NCBI GenBank assembly: GCA_030605085.1
Contig: JAUWBH010000205.1
Location: forward strand, 1-9,507
Reading direction: 5' to 3'
From: Promethearchaeota archaeon
GTDB taxonomy: Archaea > Asgardarchaeota > Lokiarchaeia > Sigynarchaeales > SOKP01
Length of the DNA: 9,507 nt
Part shown: positions 1 to 5,711 of the stretch, piece after piece
Layout: each line of letters begins with the position of its first letter
Numbering within the stretch: the stretch's first letter is position 1
The notes under the pieces: model-generated
Database searches by the model: none
What the model was told of the DNA's origin: nothing
What the model saw: only the letters and a program-made list of their open reading frames with translations
Program-made: the position numbers and the translations under genes

Positions 1-126
1 TATAGCTTCTTCTGACATAAATCCTTGATATTCTTCTTCTTTGACCTTAATTTTTTGTTTAATATCTTTTAAACAGAGACCTGCTTCCATTAGAGCTTGA
101 TATGAATCATTAATTTCAGTACACAT
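1..126 (-). CDS. Partial N-terminus of a probable RPA-like/OB-fold protein
   Basis: An ATG at 126 opens a frame that runs leftward without a stop to the window edge, giving 42 residues that begin MCTEINDSYQALMEAG and contain KIKVKEEEYQGFMSEEA. The pattern of a short helix, then a basic/acidic stretch, then GxxSEEAA, is typical of the helical N-terminus of archaeal RPA-like single-stranded DNA-binding proteins (usually followed by LVAxELG and OB folds). Those proteins bind ssDNA in replication and repair. Only this leader is visible and no OB fold can be checked, so the family is an inference from a short stretch; the gene itself is well supported by the clean frame. A possible TATA-like stretch lies about 20 bases upstream (around 143-151). 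The upstream side is occupied by a group II intron-like RNA on the opposite strand. Confidence 0.6.
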   Translation of the reverse strand, partial: MCTEINDSYQALMEAGLCLKDIKQKIKVKEEEYQGFMSEEAI

Positions 127-207
127 AATTTATATCCGAATGAATATACTAAAATTGAATTCAATTGGTTTACTATAATGTTCTATTTCCTATATTTAAA
201 GAAAAAA

Positions 208-770
208 GTGTCGACAAGAAGTCTTATGTCCGAATACAGGACTTGAGAACAAAATTGTACGAAGGTGGTTTTCAAAAAATGATATCGAGATGACCGATAG
301 TGGCTACTTGCCCATGCATTATTAGTAATGATGATGTGTGAAGCGGCAAGGACAATGTACCGTCAGCGCTTAGCTATGAAGCGGGCTGTGGGCTAGCCAA
401 GGAACCTATGGGAAACGATAGTGAAGGTGTGATAAACCTCGTTATTAAAAATCGGCGAAAAGTAGCTGATACGCCGAGACCAAAATGGTGAGTTGCCAGG
501 TAGGAATGGTATTTTTTCATTCCTTTGTCATCCATTGCGCAACAGGGGAGAGCATCTCCCTAAGGGTTCCGTTGAACATCGGGCATAAGGAACTTGGTAA
601 ACCCAATAAGTCCCATACACATAAGTGGAATGGTATCCCAACCGTGAGGAAGGGGGAAGGCTTAGTGGGCAGAGGATGCTGGAAAAAGCGAATGCCATGC
701 TGTAATGGTGTGGATAGGGCTGTAGTATCGGTTGAACTACAGGGATACCCAACTTGAAACATAAATGTAG
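208..770 (+). mobile_element. Group II intron remnant (domains I-III), no reverse transcriptase
   Basis: This 560-base stretch has no credible protein but is much richer in G and C than its surroundings and is full of short hairpins: CGGCG 453-457 with CGCCG 472-476, AGGAATG 502-508 with CATTCCT 518-524, GGGAGA 546-551 with TCTCCC 555-560, and CTGTAGT 720-726 with ACTACAG 736-742. Phrases such as GGGCTGTGGG, GGAACCTATGGGAAACG, AAGGTGTGATAAACCTC, GTGGAATGGTATCCC and ACCGTGAGGAAGGGGGAAG resemble, from memory, the domain I-III region of chloroplast-like group II introns. GTGTCGAC at 208 could be the 5' end (the consensus is GUGYG). After ACTTGAAACAT (about 751-762), where such introns normally begin the maturase/reverse transcriptase in domain IV, there is no RT frame and no domain V before the transposase fragment. 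It is therefore most likely a 3'-truncated, non-splicing remnant. Boundaries are approximate. Confidence 0.7.
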
Positions 771-849
771 AATATAACTCTCCCAACCTTTACTAAATGT
801 CCAAGTTTATCCAAATTTTTTATATATCTACTATTCTATTTATAACGCA
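771..849. other. Junction between intron remnant and IS630 fragment
   Basis: This AT-rich stretch separates the last intron-like hairpin from the transposase stop codon. Read on the minus strand, it holds the 3' untranslated end of the IS. The string AAACTTGGACATTTAG (complement of about 797-812) could belong to an IS terminus, but no partner inverted repeat was found at the other side, so this is only a suggestion. No gene is seen. Confidence 0.3.
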
Positions 850-1263
850 TTAAGTAATCCGACATAAAGACCTAATCTCTTGTGATGGAAATTTAAACTT
901 TCTAAAAAAAGTTATCAATGCGCGGAGAAAATCTTTAAAGAAAGTGTTGTACGTAACTGTTTTACGCATATATTTCCAAAAGCGTTCAATCGGATTTAAT
1001 TCAGGGGAATAAGGAGGTAGGTACAGTAATTCTATTTGATGTTCATGTTCTTTTAAAAATTCTTTAACGAATTTGGTGTGATGCGCACGAGCGTTATCAA
1101 CGATAAGTATTATCTTATCGACATGGGAATAAAATCTAATGAGATACGCTAAAAATTGCTTAAATTGCTCGGCTTTTAAATGCTCCGACAGTCCAATATG
1201 GACTCTACCGATAATTGGGTCTACAGCTCCAATGATATTCTGCTTTTTTCGACCTTCTGGAAT
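850..1263 (-). pseudogene. IS630-family transposase, C-terminal fragment
   Basis: The minus strand from 1263 encodes 137 residues ending at a TAA at 850-852. It begins IPEGRKKQNIIGAVDP and contains IILIVDNARAHHTK and then LPPYSPELNPIERFWKYMRK. These are the second Asp (VDNARAHH) and the Glu (NPIERFW) of the DDE catalytic triad of IS630/Tc1-mariner transposases. The helix-turn-helix N-terminus and the first catalytic Asp region are missing. In this frame a TAA lies immediately upstream (1264-1266), and beyond that the DNA belongs to the 3' end of the neighbouring oxidoreductase gene. The fragment is about 40 percent of a normal IS630 transposase (roughly 330-350 aa) and cannot be active. It has no start codon of its own at the break and no identifiable terminal inverted repeats. 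Confidence 0.88.
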
Positions 1264-1271
1264 TTATTGAT

Positions 1272-2279
1272 CTATTTTTTAAGTGAATATGCTCTTAAAG
1301 CAAATTCCGTTGCTTTTTTACCGTCTTCAAAATTAGGATGCTCTTGTCTTTTATTTAAAACGCAATTTATGAAATGGTCAATTAAAGTATGTTGTGGAAT
1401 CTCACTTGTAGGTTTACAAGCTAATGCGTCTTTAATAAATTGATTCCTTTTTAATTTCTTAAGAGCAAAAGAGATCGGTTCGCTTGAGTGTAAATTAATT
1501 TTCAAAATTCCTTTGGTTCCAAATATCTCAATAATTTCCGTAGGTTCATTGCACCAAGAAACACTTATGATACCAAGGACATTATTTTGAAACCGAAAGA
1601 GTATATTGCAATTGTCCTCATTTTTTATTTTCTTGCAAGAAACATTATGACTATACCCTTCAATATCGGAAAACTCACCAATTAAATACCGAAGAATATC
1701 TATGCAATGAACACCAAGATCTAATAATACGCCCCCTCCAGCCTTTTCAGAATCAAAAAACCATTTTTGCTCCGATAATGGTCTCCAAGAAGTATACGGA
1801 CCTAAATGACTAAAAAAATATCTTACCAATGTTATATTTCCCAATACTTCATTTATAATAATGTTCTTTAGGTGGCCCATGAGGGGGATATATCTTTTTT
1901 GAAAAGAAGAAAAGTAAATCAAATTTTCTTTTTTTTGCGTTAATAACTCTTCAATTTCTTTTAATTCATCCATTGTAATGCATATGGGCTTCTCACATAA
2001 TATGTTTACGTTGTTTTTTATCGCTTCAATAGTCATGGGAGCGTGTAAATAATTTGGAGTGCAAATTGATACAACTTGCAAATTCTCTTCGCTTAACATC
2101 TTTCTCCAATCTTCTCCCCAATACACATTCGGTATATTAAATTTTTCCGACGCTTTTTTAGCACTTTGTTCCGTTCGGGAGGCAACTGCTACTATTTCGC
2201 ATTGTTCATTCTTTTTGTAACTTGATAAGTGTAGATATCCGAAACCTCCGGCACCTATCAAACCAACTCTTAGTTTCAT
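1272..2279 (-). CDS. Gfo/Idh/MocA-family NAD(P)-dependent oxidoreductase
   Basis: A 335-residue cytosolic dehydrogenase of the glucose-fructose oxidoreductase / inositol dehydrogenase / MocA family. These enzymes oxidise or reduce sugars, inositols and related polyols with NAD(P). The dinucleotide-binding motif GAGGFG is at residues 9-14 of a Rossmann domain starting MKLRVGLIG. The family EKP motif is at 96-98, with its conserved lysine. The GGGxxxDxGxH active-site motif is at 181-191 (GGGVLLDLGVH), with D187 and H191 intact. I chose the ATG at 2279 because the fold starts right after it; an upstream in-frame TTG at 2324 would add 15 AT-rich residues with no family counterpart. Length is normal for the family (330-360). 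The 3' end lies 8 bases from a transposase fragment, so a few C-terminal residues may have been replaced. The substrate cannot be told from sequence, and no sugar-pathway neighbours are present. Confidence 0.9.
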   Translation of the reverse strand: MKLRVGLIGAGGFGYLHLSSYKKNEQCEIVAVASRTEQSAKKASEKFNIPNVYWGEDWRKMLSEENLQVVSICTPNYLHAPMTIEAIKNNVNILCEKPICITMDELKEIEELLTQKKENLIYFSSFQKRYIPLMGHLKNIIINEVLGNITLVRYFFSHLGPYTSWRPLSEQKWFFDSEKAGGGVLLDLGVHCIDILRYLIGEFSDIEGYSHNVSCKKIKNEDNCNILFRFQNNVLGIISVSWCNEPTEIIEIFGTKGILKINLHSSEPISFALKKLKRNQFIKDALACKPTSEIPQHTLIDHFINCVLNKRQEHPNFEDGKKATEFALRAYSLKK

Positions 2280-2333
2280 GATATATCTAATAAAAATTTC
2301 AAAAAATTTAATCTTTATAATCAAACATCATAA

Positions 2334-2513
2334 ATAAATAAGAACTGCTTTAATCACTTCCATAAGATTTTTATAAATGAGTTCGTACGCTTCCAAAGCT
2401 TTTTGGAAAATTATTCTATAAGTTATGAATTCATCAAAAGAGATTCTCAATCCGATAGAGGTCAATTCGGAATGGGAAGAGGTCAAATTCAGTTATTAAT
2501 TGAATATTTATAA
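2334..2513 (+). pseudogene. Orphan C-terminal coding remnant, family unknown
   Basis: The + frame is open from 2334 to a TAA at 2511-2513 (59 codons) and has protein-like composition: it includes INEFVRFQSFLENYSISYEF and then RGQFGMGRGQIQLLIEYL. No ATG, GTG or TTG occurs where a gene would begin; the only early Met is in GMG near the end. The DNA upstream is the promoter side of the divergent oxidoreductase. The simplest reading is the tail of a gene whose 5' part was lost. Its last codons overlap the probable TATA region of the RNase P RNA gene. I do not recognise the family, and chance coding-like composition cannot be excluded. Confidence 0.35.
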
Positions 2514-2526
2514 AAAATTATAAATA
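2505..2526 (+). promoter_or_regulatory. TATA region of the RNase P RNA gene
   Basis: Two TATA-like strings, TATTTATAAAAA (2505-2516) and ATTATAAATA (2517-2526), lie just upstream of the RNA. The second is centred about 27 bases before the predicted 5' end at 2550, which is the spacing expected for an archaeal TBP site and transcription start. Confidence 0.5.
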
Positions 2527-2549
2527 GCTAAGTTTCTTTTTATTTAGAT

Positions 2550-2876
2550 GACAAATGAGATTTGGGGCTGACGGTTGGTTTAACCAGCTGAGGAACCTCG
2601 CCTCACACCCTGAGCAAGGAGTAGATAACTATTACGATGAAAATCGTATTTTAGGAACTGAAACGACACTGCCCTTATACGCATATTAATGACTTGGAAA
2701 TAAGCCAGAGAAATTGTATGAGGGAACGGTTGGAACGAGCTAAAACCTTGGTGCAAGGCCAAATGAAAGCGATGAGGATCTTGGAACGAGCTTTAGGTAG
2801 GCCGCTTAGTTTGATGCCCCAGCTATTGTTCGGCGACGAAAATAGTACAGAAAGGCGGGTATAAATCTCAGGTGTC
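2550..2876 (+). ncRNA. rnpB: RNase P RNA, archaeal
   Basis: This is the catalytic RNA of RNase P, which removes 5' leaders from pre-tRNAs. The ends close a P1 helix: TGAGATTT (2556-2563) pairs perfectly with AAATCTCA (2863-2870), and GACA/TGTC extends it beyond a tandem A-G mismatch. Conserved region I is GAGGAACCTCGCC at 2590-2602. Region V is ACAGAAAGGCGGGT at 2847-2860. Together they form P4: ACC-CGCCU with AGGCGGGU, leaving U2598 as the universally conserved bulged uridine. Region II/III is GAGGGAACGG (2720-2729). Region IV is GTGCAAGGCCAAATG (2751-2765). AGGTAGGCCGCTT (2795-2807) is another hallmark string. A P3-type hairpin lies at 2567-2588. The length of about 327 nt fits archaeal type A RNAs. 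A TATA box precedes it and seven Ts follow. Antisense open frames here are shadows. Confidence 0.95.
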
Positions 2877-2877
2877 A

Positions 2878-2884
2878 TTTTTTT
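2878..2884 (+). terminator. T7 run ending the RNase P RNA transcript
   Basis: Seven consecutive Ts begin one base after the P1 helix closes. Archaeal RNA polymerase terminates on such runs without needing a separate hairpin. Confidence 0.55.
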
Positions 2885-2901
2885 CCTAGTCTTAGAAAAA
2901 G

Positions 2902-3108
2902 TTATTTTCCAAGAACTAGCTTGGCAAAATATTCAAAATCACGGTTATAAGTTCTTTCAGCTTCTTTTGAAATTTTAACAAAAGCGCAGCCTGGCAACTG
3001 TCTCATAGCGAGATGATATTCAATGCAATCACAACATTTACCCCTCCTTGAACAATCATATGTGCAGGAGCAGTCTTTTTTCATTTCTTCTTGTTTACAT
3101 TCTGTCAT
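2902..3108 (-). CDS. Small cysteine-rich protein, DUF6485-like
   Basis: A 68-residue protein with eight cysteines packed mostly into the first 41 residues (C4, C13, C15, C19, C25, C26, C28, C41) plus H32. The core is CSCTYDCSRRGKCCDCIEYH followed by QLPGCAF. This matches the layout I associate with the DUF6485 family of short proteins in anaerobic archaea and bacteria. Their function is not known. The Cys/His clustering suggests a bound zinc or an Fe-S cluster, which is inference. It starts at an ATG at 3108, and the residues before the first cysteine pair also fit the family, supporting this start. The gene is divergent from the phosphatase-like gene and shares a 37-base intergenic region with it. 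It is convergent with the RNase P RNA gene, 25 bases away. Confidence 0.85.
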   Translation of the reverse strand: MTECKQEEMKKDCSCTYDCSRRGKCCDCIEYHLAMRQLPGCAFVKISKEAERTYNRDFEYFAKLVLGK

Positions 3109-3145
3109 ATTAACACGATTTAATTTATACTATTAATTAACCAAA
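3109..3145. promoter_or_regulatory. Shared divergent promoter region
   Basis: Only 37 bases separate two divergent ATGs. The central AT-rich string TTTATACTATTAATTAA (3124-3140) reads as a TATA-like element on both strands, about 18-20 bases from each start. That is short for archaeal TATA-to-start spacing, so either both transcripts are leaderless with close boxes or one of the assigned starts is too far upstream. Confidence 0.4.
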
Positions 3146-3586
3146 ATGAACTATTTTTTAAAAGAATTCGAATTTTATAATTTCATATATTCAATTTTTA
3201 AATTTTTAGAAATTATTTACGATAAATTCGAAATTATAAAAAGTGGAAGCTTTTTGGCAAAGAAGAAAAATGTTTTATTTGTCTGTACGGGAAATTTAGA
3301 TCGTAGTCCTACTGCTGAGCAATTATACAAGGATCGAAACGATTTAGAAGTCAAATCAGCAGGTACTCATTGGTCAGCTCCACGAATTTTAACTGGGGAT
3401 CTCATTGAATGGGCAGAGATCGTTTTTGTTATGGAAGAACACCACCAAAAGTTCATTATCAATTGGATGCCTGAGGTTTCAAATAAAGTTATTGTTCTTG
3501 GAATAGAAAACAAATATCTTAATAATGATCCCGAGTTAATTCGAATTTTAAGACTAAAAATTGACCCATTTCTTATTAAAAAATAA
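3146..3586 (+). CDS. Small tyrosine-phosphatase-like protein (COG4551 type)
   Basis: A protein of 146 residues from the first ATG. The phosphatase P-loop C-x5-R is intact as CTGNLDRSPTAEQLY, with C47 as the thiol nucleophile and R53 binding the phosphate. It follows a beta strand (NVLFV) as in low-molecular-weight tyrosine phosphatases. The rest fits the short COG4551 group: VKSAGTHW, then LTGDLIEWAEIVFVMEEHHQ, and a C-terminal VLGIENKYLNNDPELIRIL whose DP may supply the general acid. The biological substrate is unknown. The first 36 residues are rich in aromatic and Ile residues and have no family counterpart. A TTG at 3254, directly before AKKKNVLFVC and preceded by purine-rich GTGGAAG, would give a 110-residue protein of typical length and may be the true start. 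The gene stands alone and is divergent from the DUF6485-like gene. Confidence 0.82.
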   Translation: MNYFLKEFEFYNFIYSIFKFLEIIYDKFEIIKSGSFLAKKKNVLFVCTGNLDRSPTAEQLYKDRNDLEVKSAGTHWSAPRILTGDLIEWAEIVFVMEEHHQKFIINWMPEVSNKVIVLGIENKYLNNDPELIRILRLKIDPFLIKK

Positions 3587-3639
3587 GATAAACTCACTTA
3601 TTTCTAAATGATATAAGATAAAAAAATTAAATTAAAATA

Positions 3640-3747
3640 TTAATCGACCATACTGAATGTTCCGTCATTTGCCCCACAATTCGGACAATTTTCAGGAATT
3701 TCATCCGTATCAAACACAGCTCCACATTTATCGCACTTCCAATGCAA
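3640..3747 (-). CDS. Tiny rubredoxin-like zinc ribbon protein
   Basis: The minus strand encodes a compact four-cysteine domain, [20 protein letters not shown] followed by PNCG, ending FSMVD and a TAA at 3640-3642. The two CxxC knuckles separated by about 14 residues are the pattern of rubredoxin-like ribbons that hold one zinc or iron. No ATG exists in this frame. A TTG at 3747 gives 35 residues starting immediately before the first knuckle; the frame stays open upstream to 3780 ([10 protein letters not shown]). An overlapping ATG (3760) is in another frame, so a one-base frameshift or a truncated N-terminus is possible. A TATA-like ATTTAAAAT lies about 20 bases before the TTG. The role is unknown; similar proteins carry electrons or act as small structural ribbons. 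The gene is convergent with the phosphatase-like gene. Confidence 0.5.
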   Translation of the reverse strand: MHWKCDKCGAVFDTDEIPENCPNCGANDGTFSMVD

Positions 3748-3783
3748 AACGGTATCCCATTTTAAATAATTTGTGAGAGTTTA

Positions 3784-3925
3784 GACTATTAAATTATAAT
3801 AGATTCTTATTAAAAATTTTTGTAATTAGTTTTGGCTTTATTTTTGACAAGTTTTTAAAATCTCTCTTAAATTTTCCCTAATTCTTCATGGAGAAGATTT
3901 TTTATAGCAGAATTTCAAAGTTTTC
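3784..3925. other. AT-rich intergenic stretch
   Basis: This gap lies between the zinc ribbon frame and the THEP1 stop. On the minus strand it offers short T-runs and a TTATAATTTA string (about 3791-3800) that could be a promoter element for the zinc ribbon. I see no gene, repeat or RNA structure in it. Confidence 0.4.
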
Positions 3926-4459
3926 TTAATGGATCATGGAAATTATTTCTTGGAAAACTTTCTGTTGATTTTGGCGAGTTAAATTAAACAGTATTACTTC
4001 AGGAACATTTAAAATGTAATCTTTTAGAGGATGTTGCATTTTTTTCCCAATCGTTGCTATAATTGAGATATTAGAACGAAAGATTTTCTTAACGAACTCT
4101 TGAAATTTGCGGGAAAATAGTTCCATCTTCCCTATTTCATCTAAAACGATTAAATCAACTTTCTTATTTTGAATTAGTTCTAATTTTAGAATGAGTTTCT
4201 CGAATTTATCTATAAAAATGCGATATTTACCTAATTTAAATTGCGTTTTATAATTTCCTATTCTTGCTAATTGTGTCTTCTTTCCAGAAAAAATATCTTC
4301 AAGGTCAAACCCTACTCTGTTTCCATCATTATTTCTTACTTCAGGAGTTTTAAAGCCAAAAATTACATAATTCTTTTTAGAATAGTGCTCAATTAGTTTT
4401 GAAATTAGAGTAGATTTGCCACATCTAGGCGGTCCTGTAATTAAAATCTTTGGCTTCAA
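3926..4459 (-). CDS. THEP1-type nucleoside-triphosphatase
   Basis: A 177-residue P-loop NTPase of the COG1618/THEP1 family, which hydrolyses ATP, GTP and other NTPs in vitro; the cellular role is not settled. Walker A is GPPRCGKST at residues 9-17. The family stretch GFKTPEVRNNDGNRVGFDL is at 35-53. Walker B is LIVLDEIGKMELFS at 103-116 with D107 and E108. IIATIGKK and HPLKDYI follow as in relatives. Length matches the family (about 170-190), so the protein is complete. The start is a TTG at 4459 placed 4 residues before the first strand; no ATG lies in frame nearby. It is divergent from the alpha/beta-hydrolase across 217 AT-rich bases, and is followed by T-rich sequence on its own strand. 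Confidence 0.93.
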   Translation of the reverse strand: MKPKILITGPPRCGKSTLISKLIEHYSKKNYVIFGFKTPEVRNNDGNRVGFDLEDIFSGKKTQLARIGNYKTQFKLGKYRIFIDKFEKLILKLELIQNKKVDLIVLDEIGKMELFSRKFQEFVKKIFRSNISIIATIGKKMQHPLKDYILNVPEVILFNLTRQNQQKVFQEIISMIH

Positions 4460-4621
4460 TTTAAAAATTACTTTTAATTTTAATTTATTAAATTGATTTA
4501 ATAGTTAATAGGTTACTTCGATCAGGTTTATTTGAAATTAAATTAAATTTTTTCTTTTTTGTTCTCTCTAATTGATCAAACAGAAAATGGAAGAAGCCTT
4601 TTATTTTTAAATGTAAAAAAA

Positions 4622-4631
4622 TTTATACTAT
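4622..4631 (+). promoter_or_regulatory. Probable TATA box of the hydrolase gene
   Basis: TTTATACTAT lies 45 bases before the ATG at 4677, leaving a leader of roughly 20 bases with a weak GATGGA purine motif close to the start. The same TTTATACTAT string occurs at 3124-3133 in the divergent promoter. The rest of the 4460-4676 gap is AT-rich with no other gene seen. Confidence 0.45.
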
Positions 4632-4676
4632 AGTAAATTACACCTCTTACTTAAATTATTAGTTGATGGAATAAAA

Positions 4677-5624
4677 ATGAAGAGTTCCACTTTTACTTAT
4701 AAGGATCAAGATGGTATCGAGATCTTCGTTTATAAATGGGAACCAGATACAGAACCTAAAGCAGCGATACAAATAAGCCACGGTTTAGCTGAGCACGCTA
4801 AGAGATATACCCACGTAGCAGAAGTATTATGTAACGAAGGATACATCTGTTATGCAAATGACCATAGAGGTCACGGAAGAACGGCTGGCGATCTAACTGA
4901 AGCGACTTTAGAGGGAAATGCTGGAGATTTGGGACCTAATGGCTGGAGGGGAGTAGTAGATTCGATGCACGAATTATCCAAAATAATTAAAAAAGAAAAT
5001 CCCAACCTTCCACTGTTTTTAATAGGACATAATTGGGGTTCGTGGTTAAGTCAAGATTATATTCAAGAATACGGAAATGAACTTAATGGATGCGTTTTAA
5101 GTGGCACTTTAGGGAAACTAAGAGCAACGGTAATTAAAGTTGGTAAAATACTCGTTAAATGGGAGCTTAACAAATTAGGTCCAAACGTTCCAAGCCAAAA
5201 ATTACATAATCAAAACATTACACCTAATAATCACGATTGGAAAAATGAAGAAGGCGCAACGGGATACGAATGGTTAAGTAGAGATAAAGCAGAAGTTCAG
5301 AAATACATTGACGACCCATGGTGCGGATTTGTAAGTCCTGCAACCGTTTGGTTAGAATTTTTAAACGGATTTGAAAAAATATTTAAAAAAGCGAACGAAC
5401 AAAAAATCCCAAAAGATTTGCCAATATATCTAATTTCGGGATCTTTATGTCCAATAGGCAATAAAACCAAGACCGTTATGGCACTAATTAAACGATACAA
5501 AGAATACGGTATTAAAGATGTGACTTATAAATTTTATGAAGACGCTCGTCACGAAATTTTTAACGAGATTAACCGCGACGAAGTGTTTAAAGACCTTATT
5601 AATTGGCTTGATTCCCACTTATAA
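4677..5624 (+). CDS. Alpha/beta-hydrolase with altered catalytic residues (monoacylglycerol-lipase-like)
   Basis: A 315-residue protein of the Hydrolase_4 / lysophospholipase (COG2267) group, full length and without signal peptide or membrane segment. Family landmarks are clear: SHGLAEHAKRY (34-44, oxyanion HG), NDHRGHGRT (61-69), LIGHNWGSWLSQ (115-126), DDPWCGF (212-218), YLISGSLCPIGN (251-262) and YEDARHEIFNE (287-297). In active members these regions carry the Ser nucleophile (GHSxGS), the Asp (GSxDPVG) and the His (ARHE). Here residue 119 is Asn (AAT at 5031-5033) and residue 258 is Cys (TGT at 5448-5450), while H292 remains. The elbow GHNWG resembles GHDWG of haloalkane dehalogenases and epoxide hydrolases, which use Asp. 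The protein is therefore probably inactive as a lipase or has changed chemistry. The ATG start fits the family N-terminus. It stands alone, convergent with dnaJ. Confidence 0.92.
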   Translation: MKSSTFTYKDQDGIEIFVYKWEPDTEPKAAIQISHGLAEHAKRYTHVAEVLCNEGYICYANDHRGHGRTAGDLTEATLEGNAGDLGPNGWRGVVDSMHELSKIIKKENPNLPLFLIGHNWGSWLSQDYIQEYGNELNGCVLSGTLGKLRATVIKVGKILVKWELNKLGPNVPSQKLHNQNITPNNHDWKNEEGATGYEWLSRDKAEVQKYIDDPWCGFVSPATVWLEFLNGFEKIFKKANEQKIPKDLPIYLISGSLCPIGNKTKTVMALIKRYKEYGIKDVTYKFYEDARHEIFNEINRDEVFKDLINWLDSHL

Positions 5625-5655
5625 TCCTTAATATAACTAAAAATATTCAAAATTC

Positions 5656-5663
5656 TTTTTTTT
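5656..5663 (+). terminator. T8 run after the hydrolase gene
   Basis: Eight consecutive Ts begin 31 bases after the hydrolase stop codon, in the gap before the convergent dnaJ end. This is a plausible archaeal T-run terminator. Confidence 0.5.
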
Positions 5664-5711
5664 AAATACTGACAAATTTAATAATATTAAAGAGAAAAAG
5701 AGAATTTCAAA

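Noticed and set aside
485..786. Overlapping open frames of 74-90 codons on both strands
   Set aside because: They lie inside the structured intron-like RNA, have Cys/Trp/Pro-rich compositions with no family signal, and mirror each other on opposite strands.
1180..1443. Plus-strand open frame of 87 codons
   Set aside because: It spans the antisense of the transposase fragment and of the oxidoreductase end, so it is a shadow.
2280..2324. Longer start of the oxidoreductase at TTG 2324
   Set aside because: The added residues are AT-driven Ile/Phe/Lys, and the Rossmann fold begins directly after the ATG at 2279.
2580..2878. Antisense open frames of 60 and 67 codons
   Set aside because: They overlap the conserved core of the RNase P RNA and only reflect its higher GC content.
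3784..3925. Minus-strand string reading NSAIKNLLHEELGKI
   Set aside because: It is only about 15 codons, bounded by stops, without a start, and too short to separate from chance.
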